In this document: positions 9,572 to 18,126 of the stretch, one piece after another
How positions within the stretch are numbered: the stretch's first letter is position 1
Layout of the letters: the number at the start of each line of letters is the position of its first letter
The notes under the pieces: generated by a model
Database searches by the model: none
Told to the model about the DNA's origin: nothing
What the model saw: only the letters and a program-made list of their open reading frames with translations
Assembly (NCBI RefSeq): GCF_030709675.1
Contig: NZ_JAUZQD010000008.1
Location: 186,001 to 250,000 of the forward strand
DNA: 64,000 bases
Reading direction: 5' to 3'
Source of the DNA: Symbioplanes lichenis
GTDB taxonomy: Bacteria > Actinomycetota > Actinomycetes > Mycobacteriales > Micromonosporaceae
Program-made: the position numbers and the translations under genes

Positions 9572-10012
9572 ATGAACCGTCGCACCCTGCTCGGCGCCGC
9601 GAGCTGGCTCGGTGCGGCCGCCGTCGCCGTTCTGGTCGGCCTGGCCGCCATCAGCATCATCGGCGCGGGTCTCACCTCGAGCCCGGCCCCGCCGCTCAGC
9701 GCGGCCGACGTCGCCCGCCAGCTGGAGGCGCTGCCCGCACCAGAGACCTCAGCCACGGCGAGTCTCGGCCCCGCGAAGACCGCCAACCGCACCTTCTCGA
9801 CGCGCGGCGGCACGGTGGTCGCCCGCTGCGACGCCGAGGGTGGCCCCGAGATCGTCTCCATGTCGCCGCGGCCGGGCTTCGAGCTGCACGACCGCGACGA
9901 CGACGAGGGCGAGTTCCGGAGCACCAGCGACAACCACGACCGCGTCAAGTTCCGAGTCTCCTGCGCCGGCGACCGGCCTCAGCTGGCGACCCGGTCGGAC
10001 GACGACGACTGA
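9572..10012 (+). CDS. Small membrane-anchored or secreted protein of unknown function
   Basis: A 146-residue protein. The N-terminal hydrophobic helix (residues 10-35, WLGAAAVAVLVGLAAISIIG) is probably an uncleaved anchor or signal. A soluble domain with two cysteines (VVARCDAEGG and RVSCAGDRP) could form a disulphide outside the cell. The C-terminus is acidic (RSDDDD). Short proteins of this kind are frequently encoded beside actinobacterial two-component systems. Its promoter carries the same 11-bp direct repeats as the PepSY gene, so I infer membership of that regulon. The last 34 bp overlap the 3' end of the convergent acetyltransferase gene; the Asp run here and a Ser run there are encoded by the same bases. 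Confidence 0.75.
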   Translation: MNRRTLLGAASWLGAAAVAVLVGLAAISIIGAGLTSSPAPPLSAADVARQLEALPAPETSATASLGPAKTANRTFSTRGGTVVARCDAEGGPEIVSMSPRPGFELHDRDDDEGEFRSTSDNHDRVKFRVSCAGDRPQLATRSDDDD

Positions 10013-10695
10013 TCAGCCCGGTAGTGGCCGAAGGTGACTTCCCGGCGGAGCGAGAAGCCCAGGTGCTCGTACAGGCGGATGGCGTTGGTGTTGGTCGCGG
10101 CCGCGTGGAGGAAGGGGGTCTCGTCGCGGGCGCGGATGCCGTGCGCGACGGCCCGGACGAGGCGGGTGGCCAGGCCCCGGCCGCGCCAGGCGGGGTGGGT
10201 GCAGACGGCGCTGATCTCGGTCCAGCCGGCCGGGTGCAGGCGCTCGCCGGCCAGGGCGATGAGCGTGCCCTGGCTGCGGATGCCCAGGTAACGGCCGAGC
10301 TCCACCGTGCGGCGGCGGAAGGGCCCCGGCCGGGTGAGCGCGATCAGGTCCAGCATGTCCGGGACGTCCGCCGGGCCCAGCCGGAGAAGGGACGGGTCGG
10401 CAGCGCCCCGCGAGGTCAACCCGACGAGCTGAACGCCGGTCCCGGTGCTGACGACGGTCCAGCCCGGGAAGGCGACGAGGGGCCCGCCGGCCACGTCGGC
10501 CGAGCCGCCCGGGCCGACCAGGCGGGCCAGGTCCGCCCACGCCTGCGGGTCGGCCACGTCGGCCAGGGCGTGAAAGGGCGCCACGTCCGGGTCGTAGCGC
10601 GCGGCCAGCCCGTACGTCCGGGCGAAGCGGGCGTGCGGGCCGTGCAGCGCGACCCACGCCGGGTTGTCGAGGACCTCGGTGCCGACGGTCGTCAT
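9979..10695 (-). CDS. GNAT-family N-acetyltransferase
   Basis: 238 residues. The C-terminal half is a GNAT fold. Motif A is TEISAVCTHPAWRGRGLATR (the RGRGLA acetyl-CoA pyrophosphate loop), followed by LHAAATNTNAIRLYEHLGF, the standard motif B region. The N-terminal half (1-110) is a degenerate second domain, as in the FR47-like subgroup. The substrate cannot be predicted. It overlaps the preceding plus-strand gene by 34 bp tail to tail and lies 1 bp downstream of the amino acid ABC operon stop side, on the same strand. Confidence 0.88.
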   Translation of the reverse strand: MTTVGTEVLDNPAWVALHGPHARFARTYGLAARYDPDVAPFHALADVADPQAWADLARLVGPGGSADVAGGPLVAFPGWTVVSTGTGVQLVGLTSRGAADPSLLRLGPADVPDMLDLIALTRPGPFRRRTVELGRYLGIRSQGTLIALAGERLHPAGWTEISAVCTHPAWRGRGLATRLVRAVAHGIRARDETPFLHAAATNTNAIRLYEHLGFSLRREVTFGHYRADQSSSSDRVAS

Positions 10696-10696
10696 C

Positions 10697-11644
10697 TCAC
10701 TTGCCCTCGAGCGGGAGGCCGGGCGGGTTGATCTCGGGCGCCTGGACGGCCTCGCCGGCCAGGTTCCAGCGGCCGAGGATCTTCGCGTAGTCGCCCGAGC
10801 GGATCAGCTCCTTCAGCGCCGCGTCGAGCGCCCGGACGAAGCCGTTGTCCTTCTTGGTGGTCAGCGCGATCTTGCCCTGGAGCCCGGCGCCGGCCCCGGA
10901 GTAGGTCCCGGCGATCTCGGTCTCGCCGGCGATCGCGACGTGATAGGCGACACCCGGGTTGGGGCCCAGGTAGGCGTCGATCTGACCGGAGCCGAGGGCG
11001 AGCCAGGTGGCCTGGTTGGTCTGGTAGTACTTGATGTCCACCGGCGGCCGGCCCTCCTTGACCGCCTGCTCGCTCCACTCGACCAGGATCTTCTCCTGGT
11101 TGGTGCCGGAGCTGACGGCGACCTTCTTCCCCGCCACGTCGGCCGGGCCGGTCACCTTGAGGCCGGAGCCCTTCTTGACCTCGAAGGCCAGGTTGTCGAG
11201 GCGGTAGGTCGCGAAGTCGTACTTCTGCTTGCGCTCCTCGGTGACGGTGATGTTGGACCCGCCGACCTCGAAGGTGCCGCTGTCCAGGCCGATGAAGAGG
11301 TTCTCCCACGAGGTGTTCCGCAGGTCCGGCCGGAGCCCGAGGATCCCGGCGATCGCGACGGTGATGTCGGGCTCGCTGCCGATCAGCGTCTTGTTGTCGG
11401 TGGCGGTGAAGGCGAGCGGCGGGGAGCCGGAGCCGGCCGCGCCCACGCCGATGGTCAGTTTGCCGTCGGCGGCGATCGCCGGGGGCACGAGCGCGGCGAT
11501 GGCGTCCACCTTGGCGGGCACGATCCGCTGCTGGTCGGGACCGGTGTTGATCTGGTTGGCGACGGCGACGGCGGGCTCCTCGTCCGGTGCGGCGCACCCG
11601 GCGGCGAGGAGAACGAGGGCGGCAGCGGCGACGGCGATACGCAA
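10697..11644 (-). CDS. Polar amino acid ABC transporter substrate-binding lipoprotein
   Basis: 315 residues. The lipoprotein signal MRIAVAAAALVLLAAGC puts the lipidated cysteine at 17. It is followed by a family-3 periplasmic binding fold: LTIGVGAAGSGSPPLAF, GSEPDITVAIAGILG, DFATYRLDN, VAVSSGTNQEKI and QIDAYLGPNPG. The start is TTG at 11644, supported by GAGGAG five bases upstream. It is the last gene of a permease-ATPase-binding protein operon, with the ATPase ending 9 bp before its start. Ligand identity (glutamine, cystine or basic amino acid) is not resolved. Confidence 0.9.
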   Translation of the reverse strand: MRIAVAAAALVLLAAGCAAPDEEPAVAVANQINTGPDQQRIVPAKVDAIAALVPPAIAADGKLTIGVGAAGSGSPPLAFTATDNKTLIGSEPDITVAIAGILGLRPDLRNTSWENLFIGLDSGTFEVGGSNITVTEERKQKYDFATYRLDNLAFEVKKGSGLKVTGPADVAGKKVAVSSGTNQEKILVEWSEQAVKEGRPPVDIKYYQTNQATWLALGSGQIDAYLGPNPGVAYHVAIAGETEIAGTYSGAGAGLQGKIALTTKKDNGFVRALDAALKELIRSGDYAKILGRWNLAGEAVQAPEINPPGLPLEGK

Positions 11645-11653
11645 GGAGACTCC

Positions 11654-12406
11654 TCAAAGGACCTTGGACAGGAACGCACGGGTACGGTCGTGGCGCGGCG
11701 CGTCGAGCACCTGCGCGGGCGGGCCCGTCTCCACCACCCGGCCGCCGTCGAGGAAGACGACCGTGTCGGCCACCTCGCGGGCGAAGCCGATCTCGTGGGT
11801 GACGACGATCATCGTGGTGCCGGCGCGGGCCAGGTCGCGCAGGACGTCGAGCACCTCGCCCACCAGCTCGGGGTCGAGGGCGGACGTCGGCTCGTCGAAG
11901 AGCACCAGCTTCGGGCGCAGCGCGAGGGCCCGGGCGATGGCGACGCGCTGCTGCTGCCCGCCCGAGAGCTGCCGGGGGTACGCGTCCGCCTTGTCCGCGA
12001 GCCCCACGCGAGCCAGCAGGTCACGGGACTCGCGCAGGGCCTCCGCACGGGGCCGGCGCAACGTGGCGACGGGCGCCTCGGCGACGTTCTCCAGGGCGGT
12101 CAGATGCGGGAACAGGTGGAAGTTCTGGAAGACGAACCCGATGCGGGCGCGCTGGCGGAGGATCAGGCGCTCGCTCAACTCGTACAGGCGATTGCCGCTC
12201 TGCCGATAGCCGATGAGCTCGCCGTCCACGCGGACCGTGCCCCGCGACAGCTTCTCGAGGTGGTTCACGCAGCGCAGCAGCGTCGACTTGCCCGACCCCG
12301 ACGGTCCGATGACGACCGTCACACTGCCGGCGGGGACGGTGAGGTCGACGCCGTTGAGCACTTCGTGGGGGCCGAACGACTTGTGCACGTCCCGCAGCTC
12401 GATCAT
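11654..12406 (-). CDS. Polar amino acid ABC transporter ATP-binding protein (GlnQ type)
   Basis: 250 residues with all ATPase motifs: Walker A IGPSGSGKSTLLRC (about 34-47), Q loop FVFQNFHLFPH, signature QLSGGQQQRVAIARAL, Walker B LVLFDEPTSALDP and switch histidine VVTHEIG. The ATG overlaps the permease stop (ATGA). It pairs with the single permease as a homodimer to drive import of the ligand captured by the lipoprotein encoded downstream. Confidence 0.95.
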   Translation of the reverse strand: MIELRDVHKSFGPHEVLNGVDLTVPAGSVTVVIGPSGSGKSTLLRCVNHLEKLSRGTVRVDGELIGYRQSGNRLYELSERLILRQRARIGFVFQNFHLFPHLTALENVAEAPVATLRRPRAEALRESRDLLARVGLADKADAYPRQLSGGQQQRVAIARALALRPKLVLFDEPTSALDPELVGEVLDVLRDLARAGTTMIVVTHEIGFAREVADTVVFLDGGRVVETGPPAQVLDAPRHDRTRAFLSKVL

Positions 12407-13293
12407 CGGACCGCTCCCCGGGCGAAGCGCCGCTCCACGTAGTGCTGCAGGACGGAGAGCACGGCGGTGAGGATCACGTACCAGACGGTGGCCACCATGA
12501 GCAGCGGCACCACGCGGCCGTTGCGGCCGTAGACCACCTGCACCTGGTAGAACAGCTCGCCGATGGCCAGCACGTACACGACCGAGGTGCTCTTCAGGAG
12601 GTTGATCAGCTCGTTCGCGGCGGGCGGGAGGATCGCCCGCAGCGCCTGGGGCCAGACGATCCGGCGGAACTGCCGGAGACGCGGGATGCCGAGCGAGGCC
12701 GCCGCCTGCAGCTGGCCGGGATCGACGGAGATGATGCCCCCGCGGACGATCTCGGCGGCGTACGCGGCCTCGTGCAGCGCGAGCCCGAGCAGCGCGGCGC
12801 CCATCGAGCTGACCAGGCCGGACGTCTCGAAGCTGACGAAGCCGGGACCGAACGGGACGCCGAGCTGCAGCTTGTCGTACAGGTAACCGAGGTTCGCCCA
12901 GAAGAGCAACTGCACGATCAAGGGCACGGACCGGAAGATCCAGATGTACGTCCAGCTGACCGCCCGCAGCACCGGATTGCGCGACAGCCGCATCGGCGCG
13001 AGCACAATGCCCCCGAGAAAGCCGAGCACCGCCCCGGCCGCCGTCAGCTCGAGCGTGACGAGCAGCGCGTGCATGATCGACCGCTCGAAGAAGTAGCCCG
13101 CGAAGGCGGACCAGTCCCACCCCGGGTTGGTCACCAGCCCGTGCCCGAACTGGGCCACGAGCACCAGCACGAGGGCCGCGAGGATCCAGCGCCCCGGGCG
13201 GCGGGCCGGAACGACGACGAGGCCGGGTCCCGGGCCGTCCGTCCGGGGAGGAGGATCGGCGCTGGGGGAGCGCGCCGGCGTCTGGAGGCTCAT
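12403..13293 (-). CDS. Polar amino acid ABC transporter permease
   Basis: 296 residues. A cytoplasmic Pro-rich N-terminus (1-35) is followed by about five transmembrane helices of the HisM/GlnP type. The EAA loop that contacts the ATPase reads HEAAYAAEIVRGGIISVDPG and continues QLQAAASLGI. RSVPLIVQLLFW is the typical second membrane motif. It is the promoter-proximal gene of the operon and diverges from a MocR regulator across 83 bp, so the transporter may be under that regulator. Confidence 0.92.
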   Translation of the reverse strand: MSLQTPARSPSADPPPRTDGPGPGLVVVPARRPGRWILAALVLVLVAQFGHGLVTNPGWDWSAFAGYFFERSIMHALLVTLELTAAGAVLGFLGGIVLAPMRLSRNPVLRAVSWTYIWIFRSVPLIVQLLFWANLGYLYDKLQLGVPFGPGFVSFETSGLVSSMGAALLGLALHEAAYAAEIVRGGIISVDPGQLQAAASLGIPRLRQFRRIVWPQALRAILPPAANELINLLKSTSVVYVLAIGELFYQVQVVYGRNGRVVPLLMVATVWYVILTAVLSVLQHYVERRFARGAVR

Positions 13294-13376
13294 GCCGATG
13301 ACGCTAGGCCGGAGGCGGCTTTCCCCTCAATGCCTATCTGCGATGTATGTAATACGGGATTGTTGCGGGGGTCACC

Positions 13377-14765
13377 GTGGATCTGGTGGTGGAGCTGAGC
13401 GGGCGCGGTGACCGGACGGTCCGGATCTATCGGGCGTTGCGGCAGGCCATCGTGGACGGCCGGCTCCCCGTGGGGCACCGGCTGCCCGCCACCCGGGTGC
13501 TCGCCGCGGATCTCGGGGTGGCCCGCAACAGTGTGACGGCCGCGTACGAACGGCTGGTCGCCGAGGGCTATCTCACCGCGCGGACGGGCGCCGGGACGTT
13601 CGTGGCGGACGTGCGGTCCGAGCCCGCCACCCGCCGGGCGCCCGCCGATCCGTTGCGTCCGCGGGCAGGGTGGACCTACTCGGCGACGCCGGCGAGTGCG
13701 ACCGAGCCGGTGCCGCGCTACGACTTCCGGACCGGCATGCCGGACGCGTCGCTCTTCCCCTTCGAGACGTGGCGCCGGCTGGTGGCGGCCGAGCTGCGGG
13801 TCGGCGCCAACCACCCCGGACGGTACGGCGACCCCGCCGGGCACCCCGCGTTGCGCGCGGCGATCTCCCGGTACGTCGGCTACTCGCGGTCACTGCGCGT
13901 ACGGCCGGAGGAGGTCGTCGTCACCAACGGTGCCCAGCACGCGCTCGACCTGATCGGCCGCGTGCTGGTGTCGCCCGGGGACGTGGTGGCGGTGGAGGAC
14001 CCCGGCTATCCGCCCGCGCGGCAGGTGCTCGCGTCGCTCGGGGCGCGGGTGGTGGGCGTACCCGTGGATGCGGACGGCCTGGTCGTGGACGCCCTGCCGG
14101 ACCGGGCGCGGGTGGTCTGCACGACGCCGTCGCACCAGTTCCCGCTCGGGGGTGCGATGAGCCTGACCCGGCGGCACGCGCTGCTGGCGTGGGCGGTGCA
14201 ACGGCCGGCGGCGATCGTGGAGGACGACTACGACAGCGAGTTCCGGCACTCGGCCCGGCCGCTCGAGCCCCTGCACAGCCTCGACACGGCGGGCCGCGTG
14301 ATCTATGTGGGCACGTTCTCGAAGAGCATGCTGCCGAGCCTGCGGACCGGGTTCGTGCTGGCGCCGGCCCCGCTGCGGGCGGCGCTGATCGCGGCGCGCC
14401 AGCTCGGCGACTCGTACGGGCAGGTGGCTGTGCAGGCGGCGCTCGCCCGCTTCATCGACGAGGGGCTGCTCGCCCGGCACGTGCGGCGCGCCGGGCGGGC
14501 GTACCGGGACAGGCAAGCCCGGGTGGTCGCCGCGCTGAGCGGCCTCCCGCAGCTCTCGCTGGTCCCGGCGGCGGCGGGGTTGCACGTCGCGGCGCTGACC
14601 TCAGGGCCGGCGGGACCGGTGGTGGCGGCGGCCCGGAACCGCGGGGTCGCCGTGGAGGATCTGGGTCACTACGGGAGCGACTCGACCGGGTTCGTGCTCG
14701 GGTTCGGGGCCGTCGATCCGGCGCTGCTGGACGAGGGGCTCTCGATCTTCACGAGCCTGGTGTAG
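13377..14765 (+). CDS. MocR-family PLP-dependent transcriptional regulator
   Basis: 462 residues. A GntR winged helix occupies residues 1-80 (LPVGHRLPATRVLAADLGVA, VTAAYERLVAEGYL). It is joined to an aminotransferase domain with the PLP lysine at about K316 (YVGTFSKSMLPSLRTG), the aspartate motif VEDDYDSEFR and TNGAQHALDLIGRVL. It starts with GTG at 13377 behind a G-rich ribosome site. It lies between the divergent amino acid importer and a convergent amino acid permease, so control of amino acid transport is a reasonable inference. The 3' end overlaps the permease gene by 97 bp on the opposite strand. Confidence 0.9.
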   Translation: MDLVVELSGRGDRTVRIYRALRQAIVDGRLPVGHRLPATRVLAADLGVARNSVTAAYERLVAEGYLTARTGAGTFVADVRSEPATRRAPADPLRPRAGWTYSATPASATEPVPRYDFRTGMPDASLFPFETWRRLVAAELRVGANHPGRYGDPAGHPALRAAISRYVGYSRSLRVRPEEVVVTNGAQHALDLIGRVLVSPGDVVAVEDPGYPPARQVLASLGARVVGVPVDADGLVVDALPDRARVVCTTPSHQFPLGGAMSLTRRHALLAWAVQRPAAIVEDDYDSEFRHSARPLEPLHSLDTAGRVIYVGTFSKSMLPSLRTGFVLAPAPLRAALIAARQLGDSYGQVAVQAALARFIDEGLLARHVRRAGRAYRDRQARVVAALSGLPQLSLVPAAAGLHVAALTSGPAGPVVAAARNRGVAVEDLGHYGSDSTGFVLGFGAVDPALLDEGLSIFTSLV

Positions 14766-15934
14766 AGCACCGCGCTGCCCGCCACGACCAGGCTGAAGAG
14801 CGCCGGCCAGCCGGTCAGCACCAGCAGCCCGAGCACGGAGGTCAGCGCCAGCCCGGCGCCCCGGCGCGACCACCCGCGCGGCAGCAGGCGCAGGGCCGCG
14901 GCGGTGCCCAGGATGTAGACGAGCGTGAAACACCCGGTCACCAGCAACATCTGCGTCCGCAACGCGATGGGCGCCGCCACCGCCGCCAGGCTGACCACCG
15001 AGATGAAGATCAGATTCCCGCGTACGGTGCCGAACGGCCGGCGTGGCAGGCTGTGCTGCTCGGCCAGCGCGGCGCCGAGGCGGGAGGCCCCGGCGAAGTA
15101 CGCGTTCATCGCGCCGATCGTGAGCACCAGGGCGATCACCGCCGTCACCGCTCGCACCGGGCCGCCGACGCCCTGCTCCAGCAGATCGGCCAGGGGTGCG
15201 GGGCTGTCGCCGGCGGCCGGCCCGAGCACGGTGATGCTCGCCCCGGCGACCGCGAGGTAGAGCACGCCGACGATCCCCACGGCCGCGGCCGTTGCCCGGG
15301 GCACGTCGCGGCGCGGGTGCCGGTACTCGCCCGACAGCGGCGACACTGCCTCCCAGCCCGCGAAGCCCCACACGAGTACGGCGGCCGCCGCGCCGATGCC
15401 CGCCCAGCCGTGCGGCGCGAACGGGGTGAGATGCGTCCACCGGGCGTGCGGCAGCGCAGCGAGCACCGTCACGACGAGCAGCACCACCAGCGTCGCCGTC
15501 AGGATCAGTTGCGCGCGGCCGGAGACCCGGAGCCCGAACCAGTTCATCGTGACCACGATCGCCAGGCACCCGGCGAACGTCGCCGCCACGGTCGTGCGTC
15601 CGCCGCCGAGGACGTCGGCCACGTACCCTCCGGCGAAGGCCGCCGCGGCCGGCGCGCCGAGCGGCACCGCGAAGAAGAAGGACCACCCCACCGCGGCGGC
15701 GGCCCGGGGCCCGAAAGCCCTCCGCACGTACGCGGACACGCCGCCACTGTCCGGCCAGCGCGCCCCCAGCGCGGCGAACGTCCAGGCCAGCGGGGCCGAC
15801 AACACGATCAGCGCCAGCCACGCCACCAGCGACGCCGGCCCGGCCAGATCCGCCGCGAGCGCGGGCATGGAGATCACCCCGGTGCCCAGCACCGCTCCGA
15901 CACTGAGCGCAGTCCCCTGCGCGCGGCTCAACAT
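14669..15934 (-). CDS. APC-family amino acid permease (YjeH-like)
   Basis: 421 residues with about 11-12 hydrophobic segments. The first carries the APC signature SVGAVLGTGVISMPALAADL (the GxG(I/V) helix-1 break). Other matching segments are SGGVSAYVRRAFG, VLVWGFAGWEAVSPLSGEYR and AYFAGASRLGAALAEQ. This pattern matches the YjeH group, which exports methionine and branched-chain amino acids, but direction and substrate are not proven. The Ser/Pro-rich last 25 residues are encoded antisense to the MocR gene, giving a 97-bp tail-to-tail overlap. Confidence 0.88.
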   Translation of the reverse strand: MLSRAQGTALSVGAVLGTGVISMPALAADLAGPASLVAWLALIVLSAPLAWTFAALGARWPDSGGVSAYVRRAFGPRAAAAVGWSFFFAVPLGAPAAAAFAGGYVADVLGGGRTTVAATFAGCLAIVVTMNWFGLRVSGRAQLILTATLVVLLVVTVLAALPHARWTHLTPFAPHGWAGIGAAAAVLVWGFAGWEAVSPLSGEYRHPRRDVPRATAAAVGIVGVLYLAVAGASITVLGPAAGDSPAPLADLLEQGVGGPVRAVTAVIALVLTIGAMNAYFAGASRLGAALAEQHSLPRRPFGTVRGNLIFISVVSLAAVAAPIALRTQMLLVTGCFTLVYILGTAAALRLLPRGWSRRGAGLALTSVLGLLVLTGWPALFSLVVAGSAVLYTRLVKIESPSSSSAGSTAPNPSTNPVESLP

Positions 15935-15961
15935 GCGTACGACGCTAGGGGCCGAGTGGCT

Positions 15962-16279
15962 CTACGTCCGGGCCGATTCCCCGCTGTCTGAAGGAGCCAA
16001 TTCCCGCAGCCCGCGCTCCCACCGCGCCCGCCGCTCGTCGTCGCTCTGCTCCCACCAGGGCGTGCCCCGCTCCCCGAGCGCGACCTTGGCGATCTGCACC
16101 CGGGCCCGGGCCGGCTTCGGATTGCGCCCCGCCCGCAGCGCGGCACCGACGTCCCGGCGGGCGGCCATGAGTGCCTTCCGCAGCCGCGCGCCGGCCTCCT
16201 CGGGAATCGCGGGATCGGTGGCCCGCCACCGCCGCCCGTCGACGACGATGTACCGTCCGTCGTCCGTGGTCTCCACCAT
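15962..16279 (-). CDS. Small conserved actinobacterial protein of unknown function
   Basis: 105 residues if started at the ATG at 16279. The open frame continues upstream, but that part is Arg/Pro-rich and does not look conserved. The core RYIVVDGRRWRATDPAIPEE, then RKALMAARRDVGAALRAG, ARARVQIAKVALGERGTPWW and EQSDDERRARWERGL are typical of a widespread short actinobacterial family that databases label loosely. Helical and basic in the middle; no signal peptide or catalytic motif. It is probably a single-gene unit. Confidence 0.7.
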   Translation of the reverse strand: MVETTDDGRYIVVDGRRWRATDPAIPEEAGARLRKALMAARRDVGAALRAGRNPKPARARVQIAKVALGERGTPWWEQSDDERRARWERGLRELAPSDSGESART

Positions 16280-16623
16280 GATCAGTCGGTACCCCGCCCC
16301 GGCCCGCCCAATCCGGGCGAGCACGGCCTTGTGTTCCTGCCAGATGTCGTCGGCGACCGCGGCGACCACGGAGTTGGCGACCCCGAACGCCTGGCCTGTC
16401 TCGCTCCGCCGGGAGCAGGCGGCGTCGTCGCCGCGCAGGCCGATCAAGGCGACCCTGCCGATGCCGGCGGCGACGGCCAGCAAGGTGGAGGCGAGTGGCC
16501 TCTTTCTCCCGGCGCATCGGGCAGTGTCGCGCCCGCCGTTCGGCCTTTTGGCGGCGCGGGGCGAGTCGTCCGGTGGGGGCCGTCGTTGCCTGTGACGACG
16601 TGTCACCCCAGGAAGGGATCTCC

Positions 16624-16896
16624 ATGCTGCACCGACTCGCCGGTGCCGTTCTTGTCGCCGCGCTTGCCGCCACCGGTCTGGCGGCCGCCGGGCCCGCCGA
16701 GGCGGCCGCGAAGACCTACAAGAACTGCACCGCGCTGAACAAGGTCTACAAGCACGGCGTCGCCCGCAAGGGAGCCAGCGACAAGGTGCGCGGCTCGACG
16801 CGGCCGGTCACGACCTTCACGGTCAGCACCGCCGTCTACAACGCGAACAAGAAGAGCGACCGCGACAAGGACGGCGTTGCCTGCGAGAAGCGCTGA
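16624..16896 (+). CDS. Secreted excalibur calcium-binding domain protein
   Basis: 90 residues. The signal peptide MLHRLAGAVLVAALAATGLA is cleaved near AEAAA. The mature part is a single excalibur domain: KNCTALNKVYKHGVARKGA, then NANKKSDRDKDGVACEKR. The DRDKDGVACE loop is an EF-hand-like Dx[DN]xDG calcium site, with two cysteines likely to be disulphide-linked. The ATG follows an AGGAAGGG ribosome site. The role is extracellular; its partner is unknown. Confidence 0.92.
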   Translation: MLHRLAGAVLVAALAATGLAAAGPAEAAAKTYKNCTALNKVYKHGVARKGASDKVRGSTRPVTTFTVSTAVYNANKKSDRDKDGVACEKR

Positions 16897-16899
16897 CCT

Positions 16900-17370
16900 T
16901 CAGGGGACGGGGTAGCCGTTCTCGAGGTAGGCCGGGCTGCCGTCGGCGCGGGCCCGGATCGCGGCGGTGATGCGGCGGGACAGTAAGTCCGAGAGGCGGT
17001 CGGTCGCTTCGTGCTCCGTGCACCAGGCCCAGCTGCGCAGTTCCTCCGCCGGCAACTGGATGCGGTCGGTCTGTTCCGGGGTGAGCAAGCCGCCGTCGAA
17101 GAGCAGCATCAGGCCCTCGGTGCGGTCCGGGCGCGGGGGCACCCAGTCGGTGACGAGGAGGCGGCCGGGCCGCAACGGCAGGCCGAGCTCCTCGTCGACT
17201 TCGCGCACCGCCGCGGCGTACGGGGACTCGTCGGCCTCCACGGCCCCGCCCGGAATCTCCCAATAGTCCGTGTAGGTGGGCTCGACCAGGAGCACCCGGC
17301 CGCGATGGTCGGAGAGCAAGACGCCGGCGCCCATCCGTTTGCGCGGCAGCGACGCGGTGTAGTCGGTCAC
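16900..17370 (-). CDS. NUDIX hydrolase
   Basis: 156 residues. The Nudix box begins GGAVEADESPYAAAVREVDE and finishes ELGL, with all metal-binding glutamates, at about residues 41-64. It hydrolyses a nucleoside diphosphate linked to some moiety; the substrate is not predictable. The start ATG precedes TDYTASLPRKRMGAGVLL. It lies 7 bp from the following minus-strand gene, so the two may form one transcript, and 3 bp tail to tail from the excalibur gene. Confidence 0.92.
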   Translation of the reverse strand: MTDYTASLPRKRMGAGVLLSDHRGRVLLVEPTYTDYWEIPGGAVEADESPYAAAVREVDEELGLPLRPGRLLVTDWVPPRPDRTEGLMLLFDGGLLTPEQTDRIQLPAEELRSWAWCTEHEATDRLSDLLSRRITAAIRARADGSPAYLENGYPVP

Positions 17371-17377
17371 CGGGGCG

Positions 17378-17989
17378 TCAGCGGCCGAGTTTCGCGGTGC
17401 GGAGGGACTCGTCGCCGGTGACCTCGACGTGGGCGACGCGCTGGCGGCCGGAGAGGAAGAGGGCCAGCTCGCCCGGGGGACCGGTCAGGGTGGCGCGGGG
17501 CTCGCCGTCGCGGAGCTGGAGGACGCCGTAACCCGGGGCCTCGAGGCGGACCGGCTGATAACTGCGGAGGGCGAGGCGGGCGAAGAGCTTGACGGTCTTC
17601 CAGAGGGTCAGCTCGTCGGCGGGGTCGAGGGGGCGGGGCTCCCAGCCGGTCTGGGCGCGGCGGATGTCCTCGTGGTGGATGAACATCTCGTTGGTGTTGG
17701 CCGCCTGGTCGGTGAGGGGGTTGCTGAGCGGGCTCCACCACGGCGGGGTGCGGACGGCGTCGATGAGCTCGGGGTAGGGGCGCTCCGCCGTGGCGCGCAG
17801 GATGCGCTCGCCGCGGGCGGCCAGGGGCGGGACGAAGCCGGCGAGGGCCGCATCGGCCCGGCGGTCGCGGACGACGATGTGCGCCGCGAGGTCCTTGGCC
17901 TGCCAGCCCTCGCAGACGGTCGGGGCGTCGGGGCCGGCTTGGAGCAGAGAATCGGCGAGAAGCCGGCGTTCCGTGCGCGCGAAGGTCAT
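17378..17989 (-). CDS. TIGR03085-family metal-binding protein (DinB/MDMPI-like)
   Basis: 203 residues. The N-terminal helical bundle TFARTERRLLADSLLQAGPD, TVCEGWQAKDLAAHIVVRDR and the later NTNEMFIHHEDIRRAQTGWE contain the spaced histidines of the mycothiol-dependent maleylpyruvate isomerase/DinB-like family. The C-terminal 60 residues form the small SCP2-like domain (LRDGEPRATLTGPPGELALF). The family (TIGR03085) is found in actinobacteria and is thought to be a mycothiol-linked enzyme; the reaction here is unknown. The start is the ATG at 17989; upstream in-frame codons are not conserved. Confidence 0.85.
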   Translation of the reverse strand: MTFARTERRLLADSLLQAGPDAPTVCEGWQAKDLAAHIVVRDRRADAALAGFVPPLAARGERILRATAERPYPELIDAVRTPPWWSPLSNPLTDQAANTNEMFIHHEDIRRAQTGWEPRPLDPADELTLWKTVKLFARLALRSYQPVRLEAPGYGVLQLRDGEPRATLTGPPGELALFLSGRQRVAHVEVTGDESLRTAKLGR

Positions 17990-18126
17990 CCGCAAAGCGT
18001 AGAGCAAGCAACAACTCTGTAATACGAGACACAATCGCCGGGGCATGCCGGGCGGCGGCCGGGACGGCAGGATGGATCGGTAAGGCCGGGAGACCGGCGG
18101 GGCGCTTACTTCGGGGCGGGGCAGAT

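Noticed and set aside
10664..12442. 592-codon plus-strand frame over the amino acid ABC operon
   Set aside because: Shadow of the minus-strand binding protein and ATPase genes.
13670..15991. Long plus-strand frame across the MocR and permease genes
   Set aside because: Shadow frame with biased Arg/Gly/Ala composition, overlapping two genes with clear domains.
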